A DNA stretch of 34,264 bases from Nitrospirota bacterium. Lineage in GTDB: Bacteria; Nitrospirota; Thermodesulfovibrionia; Thermodesulfovibrionales; UBA1546. Shown here piece by piece: positions 1 through 6,153 of the stretch. Positions within the stretch are counted from its first letter, which is position 1. Every line of letters starts with the position of its first letter. The translations under genes and the position numbers were made by a program. The notes below the pieces were generated by a model that saw only the letters and a program-made list of their open reading frames with translations, was not told the origin of the DNA and ran no database searches. Where the stretch lies: the NCBI GenBank assembly GCA_016208915.1, contig JACQXE010000073.1, forward strand, positions 1 through 34,264. Reading direction: 5' to 3'.

Positions 1-14
1 ATAACTGTCCATTT

Positions 15-60
15 AAACCTCCAGATAGCCTTTGACTCCGTCAAGCCTCTCTGGAGGTTT
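15..60. repeat. 11-bp inverted repeat with 24-nt loop
   Basis: Positions 15-25 (AAACCTCCAGA) are perfectly complementary to 50-60 (TCTGGAGGTTT), with a 24-nt loop between them. The stem could form a hairpin in RNA from either strand, but no clean T-run follows on either side, so terminator function is uncertain. It may belong to a gene lying left of the window. The sequence between it and the next terminator shows no convincing gene. Confidence 0.45.
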
Positions 61-193
61 ATCTTACTTAATTCTGCAAGGTCAAACCTTTTCAAGTCAC
101 ACTGGTCAAACCAGTGGCTTACCTATCAGTGAGTTAGAAGTCATTTCCCCTAAGTTTATGATGAATGGGATAAGGCTTAAATCATGCCAAATC

Positions 194-222
194 AAAAAAG
201 GGAGGGCTGAATCAGCCCTCCC
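194..222 (-). terminator. Rho-independent terminator of the secreted-protein gene
   Basis: Positions 200-210 and 212-222 form a perfect 11-bp G+C-rich stem (GGGAGGGCTGA and its complement). Read on the minus strand the stem is followed directly by six T (194-199). It lies about 30 bp after the stop codon of the minus-strand gene ending at 254, which is the textbook position for its transcription terminator. Confidence 0.88.
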
Positions 223-253
223 TTAAGAATCCTCACTAAAAGCAAATGTCTTT

Positions 254-2044
254 TTAATTTATCGTTATCGCCTTAGATTTTGTATTATTTCCATCCTTCA
301 TCTCTGGAACTGTTCCCTCTGCGTCTGCTGCACCAAAAATGTAGTATTTGCCCGGAGGTGTGTTAGCATCAATGGTGCAATTTGTACTCCCTGCATTCGA
401 ATTTCCTGCTGCAAGGGCTATCACTGCTCTGCTGCAATCAAGTGGTGGATCCCAAGGAAATAACTTAGTGTCAACAGACAGATAAAACTTGTTGGTAGAT
501 GCCCCTGCATCTCCTGTTCCGTTATTTTTTGTTGTATTACCTATTGTGATGGTTGTACCTGCTTTTGCAGTAGTTGGTGCCGTAAGAGCTGATATTATCA
601 GATCAGCGCCTATCTTAATCGAGTCGCTCTTTAAGTTATTGATCTCGTTGGTCTCAGCAACTGCATTATCTGCATCTGCTATGGCTAAGATATAATAAGT
701 ATCTGCGTCTGTTATACCACAAGGAAGGGTTACAGATGTTGATCCTGTATTCGTTGCACCTGCTGCAAGTGACGGGATAGACCTGCTTCCAATATATTTA
801 TCTTCAGCGCTATATGTAGCATCTGTAGAGAAATAGAACTTTGTAGTTGATGCACCTGCTGTGCTTGTGCCCTGATTCTTGGTCGTATCATTAACAGTTA
901 TGCTTTGGCATGCCCCTCCGGTTGTTGGGACTGAGAAAGCAGAGATGATAAGGTCGGCATTATTTGAGCAGATAGTTGTAAAGCTCCATGTGCTGGTCCA
1001 CGGGCTCTGGCCACAGGTATTGTTAGCACGAACTCGCCAGTAGTAATTTGTACAAGTATTCAATGGGGGCGAAACTGTCCACTGACTGTCCGTTACATTT
1101 GCAGACCTCACTACAATTGAACAACCACTATCACTGCATACCTGCACATCATAGAAGGTTGCTCCTGTTACATCACTCCAATCTAATGTAGGTGTCGTTG
1201 AAACTCCTGTCTGGCCATTCGATGGACTTATTAAAGAAGGCGTATTAGGAGTTGGACAGGATTCCGAAAAATTAGCAGTCACGGTTTTAGTCACATACGT
1301 GTTTACTGTACATTGATTGCCGCTCGTGCTGTCACATCCTTCCAATCTGTCAAAAGAATAGCCTATGTTCGGGCTCTCTGTAAGGACTACATTCCCAAAA
1401 TCAGGAAGGCTCTCTCCACTCTCGAAATTATCAAAAAAATATGATGTAGATGTGCTTAGGTCTTTAATCTCCACATCATCAATATACCAGCCATCACCGA
1501 CATTTTCATCACCATCCGAAGATAATCTGAACCTTATCTTTACTGATGATGTCTTATAGCTACTCAAGTCAATCTGCTCATATGACCAAGTGTTTTGAGT
1601 AGAACAGGCGATAGATTTTATCGTAGACCATGTAGAACCTCCATCTTGAGAAATCTCCACATACCCATGGTCCTTCTGCCAATCCCAATAATCACAGTCG
1701 GGAATGTCATGTTTATGCCAGAAGGTCAATACAGGAGATGTAGAAGCAGATAAATCTATGGAATTTGCAAGAGTTGCTGAGACATTTGTATTGGCTACAT
1801 AATCCCCAGATGGACTATCAGTGAGAGAATAGGTAGGACTGCGATAAGTAGATGTAGTTAGCCCCCAATCATAACCGCTTACAAGCCATCTGCCAAGACC
1901 GCTCTCAAAAGTATCTGAAAAATAGGTCACCTCTGCCTGTGCAGGCAATACACCAGCACCAAGCAATAAGATTACTGCCATAACTCCTACACACAAACTT
2001 AAAATCATCTTCTTTTTCATGTTTTCCTCTCTTTTCTTCCCCAT
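254..2044 (-). CDS. Secreted multidomain protein: InhA/MAM-like, Fn3-like, two CARDB domains
   Basis: The 596-residue product is exported: a basic N-terminus and a hydrophobic stretch ending near residue 38 (PAQA) form a signal peptide. Residues about 40-195 (FSDTFESG...GDGWYIDDVEI) resemble the jelly-roll domain found after M6 InhA-type peptidases and in MAM-like modules. About 200-262 begins like a second copy (DNFESG) but turns into an InlB-repeat-like ending (KTVTANF). About 265-358 is fibronectin type III-like, and 362-478 and 479-596 are two CARDB domains (ADLIIS...). No catalytic motif is visible, so a surface or extracellular binding role is inferred. The chosen start has AAGGAGG 8 nt upstream; the ATG at residue 9 is an alternative with a weaker site. 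The gene is monocistronic, with a strong terminator downstream and hicBA divergent upstream. Confidence 0.8.
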   Translation of the reverse strand: MGKKREENMKKKMILSLCVGVMAVILLLGAGVLPAQAEVTYFSDTFESGLGRWLVSGYDWGLTTSTYRSPTYSLTDSPSGDYVANTNVSATLANSIDLSASTSPVLTFWHKHDIPDCDYWDWQKDHGYVEISQDGGSTWSTIKSIACSTQNTWSYEQIDLSSYKTSSVKIRFRLSSDGDENVGDGWYIDDVEIKDLSTSTSYFFDNFESGESLPDFGNVVLTESPNIGYSFDRLEGCDSTSGNQCTVNTYVTKTVTANFSESCPTPNTPSLISPSNGQTGVSTTPTLDWSDVTGATFYDVQVCSDSGCSIVVRSANVTDSQWTVSPPLNTCTNYYWRVRANNTCGQSPWTSTWSFTTICSNNADLIISAFSVPTTGGACQSITVNDTTKNQGTSTAGASTTKFYFSTDATYSAEDKYIGSRSIPSLAAGATNTGSTSVTLPCGITDADTYYILAIADADNAVAETNEINNLKSDSIKIGADLIISALTAPTTAKAGTTITIGNTTKNNGTGDAGASTNKFYLSVDTKLFPWDPPLDCSRAVIALAAGNSNAGSTNCTIDANTPPGKYYIFGAADAEGTVPEMKDGNNTKSKAITIN

Positions 2045-2067
2045 CCCAATTTCCTCCTTATAAAGAT

Positions 2068-2157
2068 AGTTTTTAGTTTTTCGCCTCAGCGAGTCGCCTG
2101 TGGCGACAAGTTTATAGCAAAAACAGCTTTCAGCGGTCAGCTCCTTAAAGCCAGTTT
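2068..2157. repeat. Dispersed hairpin repeat, AGTTTTTAG / GCCTCAGCGAGTCGCC family
   Basis: This spacer holds AGTTTTTAGTTTT (2068-2080), then GCCTCAGCGAG and a perfect hairpin GTCGCC-TGT-GGCGAC (2093-2107). Positions 2128-2157 match the right end of the long repeats at about 2931-2960 and 3804-3834 (TTTCAGC..TCAGC.. CTT.AA). The same modules recur at 4301-4390 and, in part, inside gmk at 6169-6226. It lies between two divergent genes and looks like an intergenic repeat family rather than a coding region. Confidence 0.65.
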
Positions 2158-2200
2158 CATGTTTTTAACTTGAATCTCGAAACAGATGTCTCATATATTT

Positions 2201-2229
2201 TTGACAGAAAATAATCTATATGGTAAATT
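2201..2229 (+). promoter_or_regulatory. Sigma-70-type promoter of hicBA
   Basis: A perfect -35 box TTGACA (2201-2206) is separated by 17 nt from TAAATT (2224-2229). The predicted start lies about 22 nt before hicB, whose ATG has TAAGGAGA upstream, so this gene pair uses a conventional leader with a Shine-Dalgarno site, unlike several other genes here. Confidence 0.75.
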
Positions 2230-2258
2230 TCAATAAATAATCTCATTAAGGAGACCGC

Positions 2259-2459
2259 ATGAAACTACATGTAATAGTTGAAAAGGACGAGGCTGGTTAT
2301 TATGTAGCTGAAGTGCCTGCACTCCCCGGATGTCTTTCTCAGGGAAAGACCTATGAAGAAGCTCTTGCCAATATCAAAGAAGCCATTGAAGGATGGCTTG
2401 AGGTAATGGAATCCAAACAGCCGTTTGACCCTTCCAGGCTTATTGAAGTCGCTGTTTAA
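2259..2459 (+). CDS. hicB: HicB-family antitoxin
   Basis: The 66-residue product is a compact HicB-like antitoxin (RNase H-like partial fold, COG1598 group). It shows the family pattern MKLHVIVEKDEAGYYVAEVP..LPGC.SQG.TYEEAL.NI.EAIE. It lacks the C-terminal DNA-binding extension of longer HicB proteins, so operator binding may be by the complex or absent. It should neutralise the HicA toxin encoded immediately downstream. The ATG is preceded by AAGGAG at good spacing and by a near-consensus promoter. Its stop codon overlaps the hicA start by one base (TTTAATGG), which implies translational coupling. Order antitoxin-first (hicBA) is a common variant. Confidence 0.9.
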   Translation: MKLHVIVEKDEAGYYVAEVPALPGCLSQGKTYEEALANIKEAIEGWLEVMESKQPFDPSRLIEVAV

Positions 2460-2677
2460 TGGCAAAACTAAAACTCTGTTCTGGTTCTGATGCGGCCCGA
2501 AAATTTCAGAAAGCCGGCTGGATTGCTGTCCGTCAAAAAGGCTCTCATGTAATGATGACCAAACCCGGGTATCAGTGGACATTATCCATACCCCAACATG
2601 ATGAGCTTGGTCCTGGGCTGCTCCGTAAATTGATAAGCCAGGCAGGGCTTACGGTAGAAAAATTTAATGCTTTATAA
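2459..2677 (+). CDS. hicA: HicA-family mRNA interferase toxin
   Basis: The 72-residue product has the double-stranded-RNA-binding-like HicA fold, with the signature GWIAVRQKGSHVMM; His30 in GSH is the expected catalytic residue. HicA toxins cleave mRNA independently of the ribosome and are held inactive by HicB. The start codon shares its A with the last base of the hicB stop, and no separate promoter is visible. The length is normal for a minimal HicA, and key residues appear intact, so the module is predicted functional. A long repeat begins 34 bp downstream. Confidence 0.9.
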   Translation: MAKLKLCSGSDAARKFQKAGWIAVRQKGSHVMMTKPGYQWTLSIPQHDELGPGLLRKLISQAGLTVEKFNAL

Positions 2678-2710
2678 AAGCTACTGCAAAGACCTCTCTG
2701 CCCCTATTGT

Positions 2711-2978
2711 CCCCCTAAAGACACAATTGTCAAAAGAAATACCATAAAGCGTTTTTCGGGGTGAAATAACCCCCTTATGAGTGAAATCACACCCCTTCTT
2801 CATTCATAAGTGTTAAATTTTGCCTTAAATTACAGCTTATTTCTTGTACGGCTTACTCTTTGACAATATTCAAGCAATCTTTATACCTGAACTCAAAATG
2901 CAGCATTATCTGTTTATAAAATTCATTAGCTTTCAGCCCTCAGCTCCTTAAAGACAGTTTTAAGTTTACAGTTTTTAG
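2711..2978 (+). repeat. Long direct repeat, copy 1 (~270 bp)
   Basis: This gene-free stretch is nearly identical to 3576-3852, starting at CCCCCTAAAGACACAATTG and ending at the CAGTTTT/AGTTTTTAG tail. Copy 1 has an extra ~20 bp near 2762-2785 (a local duplication of GTGAAAT.AC.CCC) and lacks a ~30-bp segment present in copy 2. No coding potential is apparent on either strand. The two copies flank the RelBE-like module and each precedes a TA gene. A TTGACA-16-TATACC promoter sits in both. Confidence 0.88.
2860..2887 (+). promoter_or_regulatory. Putative promoter inside repeat copy 1
   Basis: TTGACA (2860-2865) is followed after 16 nt by TATACC (2882-2887). It points toward the RelBE-like pair, about 145 nt from its start codon. 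The same boxes and spacing are preserved in copy 2, so the repeat may supply read-through transcription to whatever lies to its right. Confidence 0.45.
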
Positions 2979-3023
2979 TAAATTTTGAAAGACAAAACTA
3001 TTGCGCTTCTGCTCTGATTTTTG

Positions 3024-3032
3024 TGATATAAT
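3024..3032 (+). promoter_or_regulatory. Extended -10 promoter, predicted leaderless
   Basis: TGATATAAT is a perfect extended -10 (TGnTATAAT). Its last T is at 3032, so +1 is predicted at 3039, the A of the antitoxin ATG. There is no Shine-Dalgarno sequence, which fits a leaderless mRNA. Confidence 0.6.
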
Positions 3033-3038
3033 ATTTTT

Positions 3039-3275
3039 ATGAGTACGACCACAAAAGACATAGAACATATCAAGGAAATGCTTCCAATGCTCCCTGAGCC
3101 GGCTTTGCACGAGCTGCGGACTTTCATGGATTATCTTGCTGACAGGGAAAGAAGACGCAAAAAACTTGTTGAACGGGTTCTGAAGGCTGAACAAAATCCT
3201 GATACTGTTATGTGCAGTTCTGCTGAAGAATTCCTTCAGGCTATTGAAAGCGCAGAAGATGACGATCAAGCCTGA
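3039..3275 (+). CDS. Putative antitoxin of a RelBE-like pair
   Basis: The 78-residue acidic/basic helical protein has no obvious DNA-binding domain of a named family. Its middle (LHELRTFMDYLADRERRRKK) is a charged helix like those of small antitoxins that wrap around toxins, and the C-terminus is acidic (ESAEDDDQA). The antitoxin role is inferred from position: it overlaps a RelE-type toxin gene by 17 bp. Translation seems leaderless, because an extended -10 ends seven bases before the ATG and no ribosome-binding site exists. The remaining doubt is which antitoxin family it belongs to. Confidence 0.72.
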   Translation: MSTTTKDIEHIKEMLPMLPEPALHELRTFMDYLADRERRRKKLVERVLKAEQNPDTVMCSSAEEFLQAIESAEDDDQA

Positions 3276-3522
3276 CAAGGTTTTTCTTAAGCGCGCCAAT
3301 AAACTTCTCAAAAAGAACCCCCAGTTAAAAAAAGCATACGCCGAGTTGTATGATAAGCTTTCGCATAATCCTTTTGATTCCACTCTGCATACGCATCCAC
3401 TGACAGGAGAACTGAAAGGCAAATATGCCTGTTCACTCACATATGAGTTAAGAATAGTGTTCAGATTATATGACGACATTGTGCATCTCCTTGATATAGG
3501 CAGCCATGACGAGGTTTATTAA
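3259..3522 (+). CDS. RelE/YafQ-like mRNA interferase toxin
   Basis: The product, 87 residues from the ATG at 3259, has the RelE/ParE-superfamily layout: an N-terminal helical hairpin (FLKRANKLLKKNPQLKKAY), the central strand pattern HPLTGELKGKYACSL, and the C-terminal YELRIVFRLYDD.VHLLDIGSHDEVY. This ending is typical of the YafQ/RelE/StbE group of ribosome-dependent mRNA interferases. A TTG codon at 3244 would extend it by five residues, but ATG at 3259 is preferred. The 17-bp overlap with the preceding gene indicates coupled translation. Conserved basic and aromatic residues near the C-terminus are present, so it is probably active. Confidence 0.85.
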   Translation: MTIKPDKVFLKRANKLLKKNPQLKKAYAELYDKLSHNPFDSTLHTHPLTGELKGKYACSLTYELRIVFRLYDDIVHLLDIGSHDEVY

Positions 3523-3575
3523 CAGCAGAGCATTCTTACTCCAAAGACTCCTTACCCCATTTAGCCTCTCTTGAT

Positions 3576-3852
3576 CCCCCCTAAAGACACAATTGTCAAA
3601 AGAAATACCACATACAAGCAACTCTTGTCAATGAAAAATAAGCGTTTTTCGGAGTGAAATCACACCCCTTCTTCACCCATGAGTGTTAAATTTTGCCTTA
3701 AATTACAGCGTATTGTCTTTAATTCTTACTCTTTGACAATATTCAAGCAATATTTATACCTGAACTCAAAATGCAGCATTATCTGTTTATAAAATTCATT
3801 AGCTTTCAGTCCTCAGCGTCCTTGAAAACAGTTTTTAGTTTTAAGTTTTTAG
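3576..3852 (+). repeat. Long direct repeat, copy 2 (~275 bp)
   Basis: This gene-free stretch is the second copy of the 2711-2978 repeat. Long blocks are identical, for example around TTAAATTTTGCC, the TTGACAATATTCAAGC box and the GCATTATCTGTTTATAAAA segment. It carries a ~30-bp insertion (about 3610-3640) and ends in a tandem of AGTTTTTAGTTTT. It separates the RelBE-like module from the DUF104 antitoxin. Confidence 0.88.
3733..3760 (+). promoter_or_regulatory. Putative promoter inside repeat copy 2
   Basis: TTGACA (3733-3738) and TATACC (3755-3760) are 16 nt apart, as in copy 1. It points to the DUF104 antitoxin gene, with a predicted leader of about 180 nt. A closer promoter for that gene is not obvious. 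Confidence 0.45.
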
Positions 3853-3947
3853 TTTTCTGTAAAAAACCTCTGGGAACAGGAAACAAGAAACTGGAAACTT
3901 TCCTTTATATTCCTCCCTGTGTTATCCTTAAGACAAGGAGATAAAAG

Positions 3948-4154
3948 ATGCCTAAAACCATTGAAGCAATTTATGAAAATGGCGTTTTCAAGCCGGTATC
4001 CGCTGTTGACATACAGGAGCATGCAAAGGTACACCTTATTGTAGAGGAAGCTAAAAGCATAGCAAAGGCAACGAGCGGTATAATACCTGCAAAAAGCAAA
4101 AAGGCCGTGGATACAATTGCCCTTGAGCCTGAGTTTCTTCCTGAAGAGGCATAG
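3948..4154 (+). CDS. DUF104-family antitoxin, orphaned
   Basis: The 68-residue product begins PKTIEAIYENGVFKPV, the hallmark of DUF104 (AF2212/PG0164-like) antitoxins, which are beta-rich at the N-terminus and pair with PIN-domain VapC toxins. Its C-terminal half is lysine/alanine-rich and then acidic (LEPEFLPEEA), as expected for the toxin-wrapping tail. AAGGAGA precedes the ATG at normal spacing. The partner gene should start right after its stop; only remnants of a vapC are found there (4158-4291), so it now appears to be an orphan antitoxin. Confidence 0.82.
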   Translation: MPKTIEAIYENGVFKPVSAVDIQEHAKVHLIVEEAKSIAKATSGIIPAKSKKAVDTIALEPEFLPEEA

Positions 4155-4157
4155 GAT

Positions 4158-4291
4158 TTGTACCTTCACGAGATAAATCTTGGCTCTAAGGTATTCATAT
4201 CGGTATCTTCATGCTTGCCTCAAATGATCTAGATTTTAAAAGAGTAGACTGGCTTAAGCTTTATCTCCCTTCTGCTAATAAAATCTCATAG
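4158..4291 (+). pseudogene. Internally deleted vapC (PIN toxin) remnant
   Basis: In one frame, after an in-frame stop, positions about 4192-4291 read ...IFMLASNDLDFKRVDWLKLYLPSA..., which resembles the C-terminal end of PIN-domain VapC toxins (the ND.DF..V..LK.Y.P pattern), ending in a proper stop. Three bases after the antitoxin stop, in another frame, TTG opens LYLHEIN, which recalls the VapC start MYLLDTN. The central ~90 residues with the other acidic active-site residues are missing. The C-terminal match is clear to me; the N-terminal match is tentative. Confidence 0.6.
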
Positions 4292-4300
4292 TTTGAAAAA

Positions 4301-4390
4301 ACAGTTTTTAGTTTCTCTCGCAGCAGCTCTCCTCGGCGAGTCCGCCTGAGTGCGGACGAGTCGCCTGTGGCAACAAGTTTTTAGTTTCCA
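4301..4390. repeat. Dispersed hairpin repeat (AGTTTTTAG family)
   Basis: The unit starts with ACAGTTTTTAGTTTC and ends with CAAGTTTTTAGTTTC. It contains CTCCTCGGCGAG, the hairpin GTCCGC-CTGAGT-GCGGAC (4340-4357) and GAGTCGCCTGTGGC. It shares its modules with 2068-2107 and 6169-6226 and lies between the vapC remnant and the coaBC end. Confidence 0.65.
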
Positions 4391-4436
4391 GTAAATCTTG
4401 AAAAACAAAAACCTTATCTCAATTGCTCCCTATCGA

Positions 4437-4466
4437 AAACAAAAAAGGGCAGTATTAACCACCCTT
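4437..4466 (-). terminator. Candidate terminator of the yicC-coaBC operon
   Basis: On the minus strand AAGGG and CCCTT form a 5-bp stem (4445-4449 with 4462-4466) followed by a T-rich run (TTTTGTTTT, 4446-4437). A second AT-rich stem, AAAAGTGT with ACACTTTT (4527-4534 and 4546-4553), lies closer to the coaB stop codon. Either could end the leftward operon; both are weak by stem stability. Confidence 0.4.
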
Positions 4467-4584
4467 AAAATCTATGACTTAAAATGCTTTCTTACAGCCT
4501 TGCCCATTTTATAACACATGGATATTAAAAGTGTAAAGTTTTTCGACACTTTTAGTATTGAACTGATGGACTGATGTTTAAATC

Positions 4585-5214
4585 TCAGGAACAACCTAAC
4601 AACGCAGAAACAGTATCCAATATCTTTTCTGCTGCCTCGTCTTTTGTCATAAGCGGCAAGGGAGTTTCTTTATTCTTCTCGATAATCGTTATCTTATTCG
4701 TTTCCACATCAAAACCTGATCCGGCAGAGGTTACGTCGTTGAAAACAATGATATCAACATTCTTTTTAATCAGCTTTTTTTTCGCTCTGTCTATTTTCAT
4801 TCCGGTCTCTGCTGCAAAACCAACGATAAAGGGTCTCTTCTTTAATTGTCCTATCTCGGAAAGTATATCAGGAGTATTTCTGAATCTGATATCCATCTCA
4901 GCATGTTTATTCATCTTGTCCTTCTTTTTTACATCCGGCGTAAAATCTGCAGGCGCTGCTGCCATGACAACAATGTCTGAATTTTGAATATGACTAAAAA
5001 CAGCATCTCTCATCTCATTGGTTGTCTCTACAGATATAAATTTATTCAGATTATGCGGCGGCCTCAGAGCGGAGGGTCCGCTTATCAGCACAACATCGGC
5101 GCCCCTTCTTATGCATGCGCCTGCAATAGCATATCCCATCTTTCCTGACGACCTGTTAGAGATAAATCTTACAGGGTCAAAATATTCACGTGTCGGCCCT
5201 GCGGTGACTATAAC
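4585..5214 (-). CDS. coaB: CoaB half of CoaBC: phosphopantothenate-cysteine ligase (frame-shifted)
   Basis: This frame encodes 209 residues of phosphopantothenoylcysteine synthetase, the second domain of bifunctional Dfp/CoaBC, which joins cysteine to 4'-phosphopantothenate. Starting at GTT 5214 it reads VIVTAGPTREYFDPVRFIS, the expected N-terminal nucleotide-binding motif, then KMGYAIAGACIRRGADVVL, MAAAPADFTPD, and PFIVGFAAET. It has no start codon of its own at the motif; the first ATG (5139) would remove the conserved N-terminus. It is therefore read by frameshift from coaC across the A12 run, or the run has a one-base error. Fused to coaC by a -1 shift the protein would be 400 residues, the normal CoaBC length. 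Confidence 0.85.
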   Translation of the reverse strand, partial: VIVTAGPTREYFDPVRFISNRSSGKMGYAIAGACIRRGADVVLISGPSALRPPHNLNKFISVETTNEMRDAVFSHIQNSDIVVMAAAPADFTPDVKKKDKMNKHAEMDIRFRNTPDILSEIGQLKKRPFIVGFAAETGMKIDRAKKKLIKKNVDIIVFNDVTSAGSGFDVETNKITIIEKNKETPLPLMTKDEAAEKILDTVSALLGCS

Positions 5215-5226
5215 TTTTTTTTTTTT
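5208..5226 (-). other. Slippery site / frameshift between coaC and coaB
   Basis: The coding strand has 12 consecutive A (T-run 5215-5226) and then G. The zero frame reads TCA AAA AAA AAA AAG TTA TAG and stops at once. A -1 shift on A AAA AAG, the same heptamer and phase as dnaX, continues in the CoaB frame. One extra A, from transcriptional slippage or corrected sequence, gives the same result. Whether it is programmed, a mutation or a homopolymer sequencing error cannot be decided here. Confidence 0.8.
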
Positions 5227-5786
5227 GAAAAATCTTTCTTGCTTAAAGCTGATTTTACTGCTTCAATAATTTCACTTGTTTCAGCCATCCTGCCTGTTCC
5301 CTCTTCGCCGCATGCAAGCTCACCCTTTTCAGGTCCGATCTGAATAACACCATGAGACAAAAGGCGCTTGAGGTTCTCCTGAAATATTGGATTTTCATAC
5401 ATCCGCCAGTTCATTGAAGGCGCAATAACCACTTTACCTCTGAAAGAAAGCAGACATGTGCTTAAAAGATCATCGGCAATGCCGTTTGCAAATTTCCCTA
5501 TTATGTTTGCAGTGGCAGGCGCAATAACCATAAGGTCAGCATCTCTTGGAAGTTTTATATGTGTCATTGGAGAGTCAAAAAGGCCTGAATAGACCTTGTT
5601 ACCGGATGCGATTTCAAGCGAGAGAGGGGTTATGAAATTTTTTGAGGCATCAGTCATTATAACTGTAACAGACGCCCCTTCATCTTTCAGTCTTCTGACT
5701 AAATCAACTGTCTTGTAAGCAGCGACTCCGCCGGTTACACCGACAAAAATACTCTTATTCTTCAGCGCCTTCTTCCTGTTTTTCAC
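5208..5786 (-). CDS. coaC: CoaC half of CoaBC: phosphopantothenoylcysteine decarboxylase
   Basis: The 192-residue product is the flavin-dependent decarboxylase that makes 4'-phosphopantetheine in CoA synthesis. Visible motifs are VGVTGGVAAYKTVDLVRRL (FMN-binding start), MTHIKLPRDADLMVIAPATAN with the active-site His, APSMNWRMYENP (the PxMNxxM substrate clamp) and LACGEEGTGRM with the catalytic Cys. The reading frame ends in a run of lysines encoded by poly-A and a stop just before the CoaB domain. The listed start is a GTG overlapping the rpoZ end by 32 bp; a CTG eight codons in, closer to the family start and behind AGGAAG, is possible. It is the last gene of the yicC operon. Confidence 0.88.
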   Translation of the reverse strand: MKNRKKALKNKSIFVGVTGGVAAYKTVDLVRRLKDEGASVTVIMTDASKNFITPLSLEIASGNKVYSGLFDSPMTHIKLPRDADLMVIAPATANIIGKFANGIADDLLSTCLLSFRGKVVIAPSMNWRMYENPIFQENLKRLLSHGVIQIGPEKGELACGEEGTGRMAETSEIIEAVKSALSKKDFSKKKKL

Positions 5787-6153
5787 TAAAAAGCTCTTCT
5801 AATGCAGCTTTGTCCTTTGACTCTTTCTCGTGGAGATATATCTTCAGGTCTTTCTCAAGCTCGGTAAGCTCTTCAGGAGCCATTGCCTTTCTCTTTTCTT
5901 CAAACAATCTCTTATAGTCGAATTTCTTTGCCTCTTCCTTTGCCTTTACAGCGCTTTCTCCGACAACAAATTCAATCTTGCCTGCAAGCGCCTCTTCAAG
6001 AGCTATTGTAGCTACCTTTCTGGATTTTGTCTGAACCCTCGGTTGCGCCCCAAAAGAAAGTTCCCTTGCCCTCTGGGAAGCTATCATTATGAGCCTGTAC
6101 CTTCCATCGATATTCTTGTCCTCGATCTCCACTGGAAGTGAAATAATATCCAT
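5755..6153 (-). CDS. rpoZ: RNA polymerase omega subunit with C-terminal extension
   Basis: Residues 1-70 match the omega subunit: DGRYRLIMIASQRARELSFGA and the helix KVATIALEEALAGKI, which clamps the beta-prime C-terminus during core polymerase assembly. The remaining ~60 residues are a charged helical tail (KEEAKKFDYKRLFEEKRK...EKQEEGAEE), longer than in E. coli omega. AGGAGG, embedded in the last codons of gmk, precedes the ATG, and the gmk stop codon abuts the ATG directly (TAAATGG). Position between gmk and coaBC is a widespread arrangement and supports the call. Confidence 0.9.
   Translation of the reverse strand: MDIISLPVEIEDKNIDGRYRLIMIASQRARELSFGAQPRVQTKSRKVATIALEEALAGKIEFVVGESAVKAKEEAKKFDYKRLFEEKRKAMAPEELTELEKDLKIYLHEKESKDKAALEELFSEKQEEGAEE

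Noticed and set aside
32-226. 64-codon plus-strand ORF at the window start
   Set aside because: It runs through an inverted repeat and the terminator stem and has no ribosome-binding site.
2711-3852. The two long repeats as a CRISPR-like or transposon structure
   Set aside because: There are only two full copies of ~270 bp without regular spacing, transposase, terminal inverted repeats or obvious target duplications.
5018-5269. Plus-strand ORF opposite the coaB/coaC junction
   Set aside because: Antisense to conserved CoaB sequence; no motif of its own.
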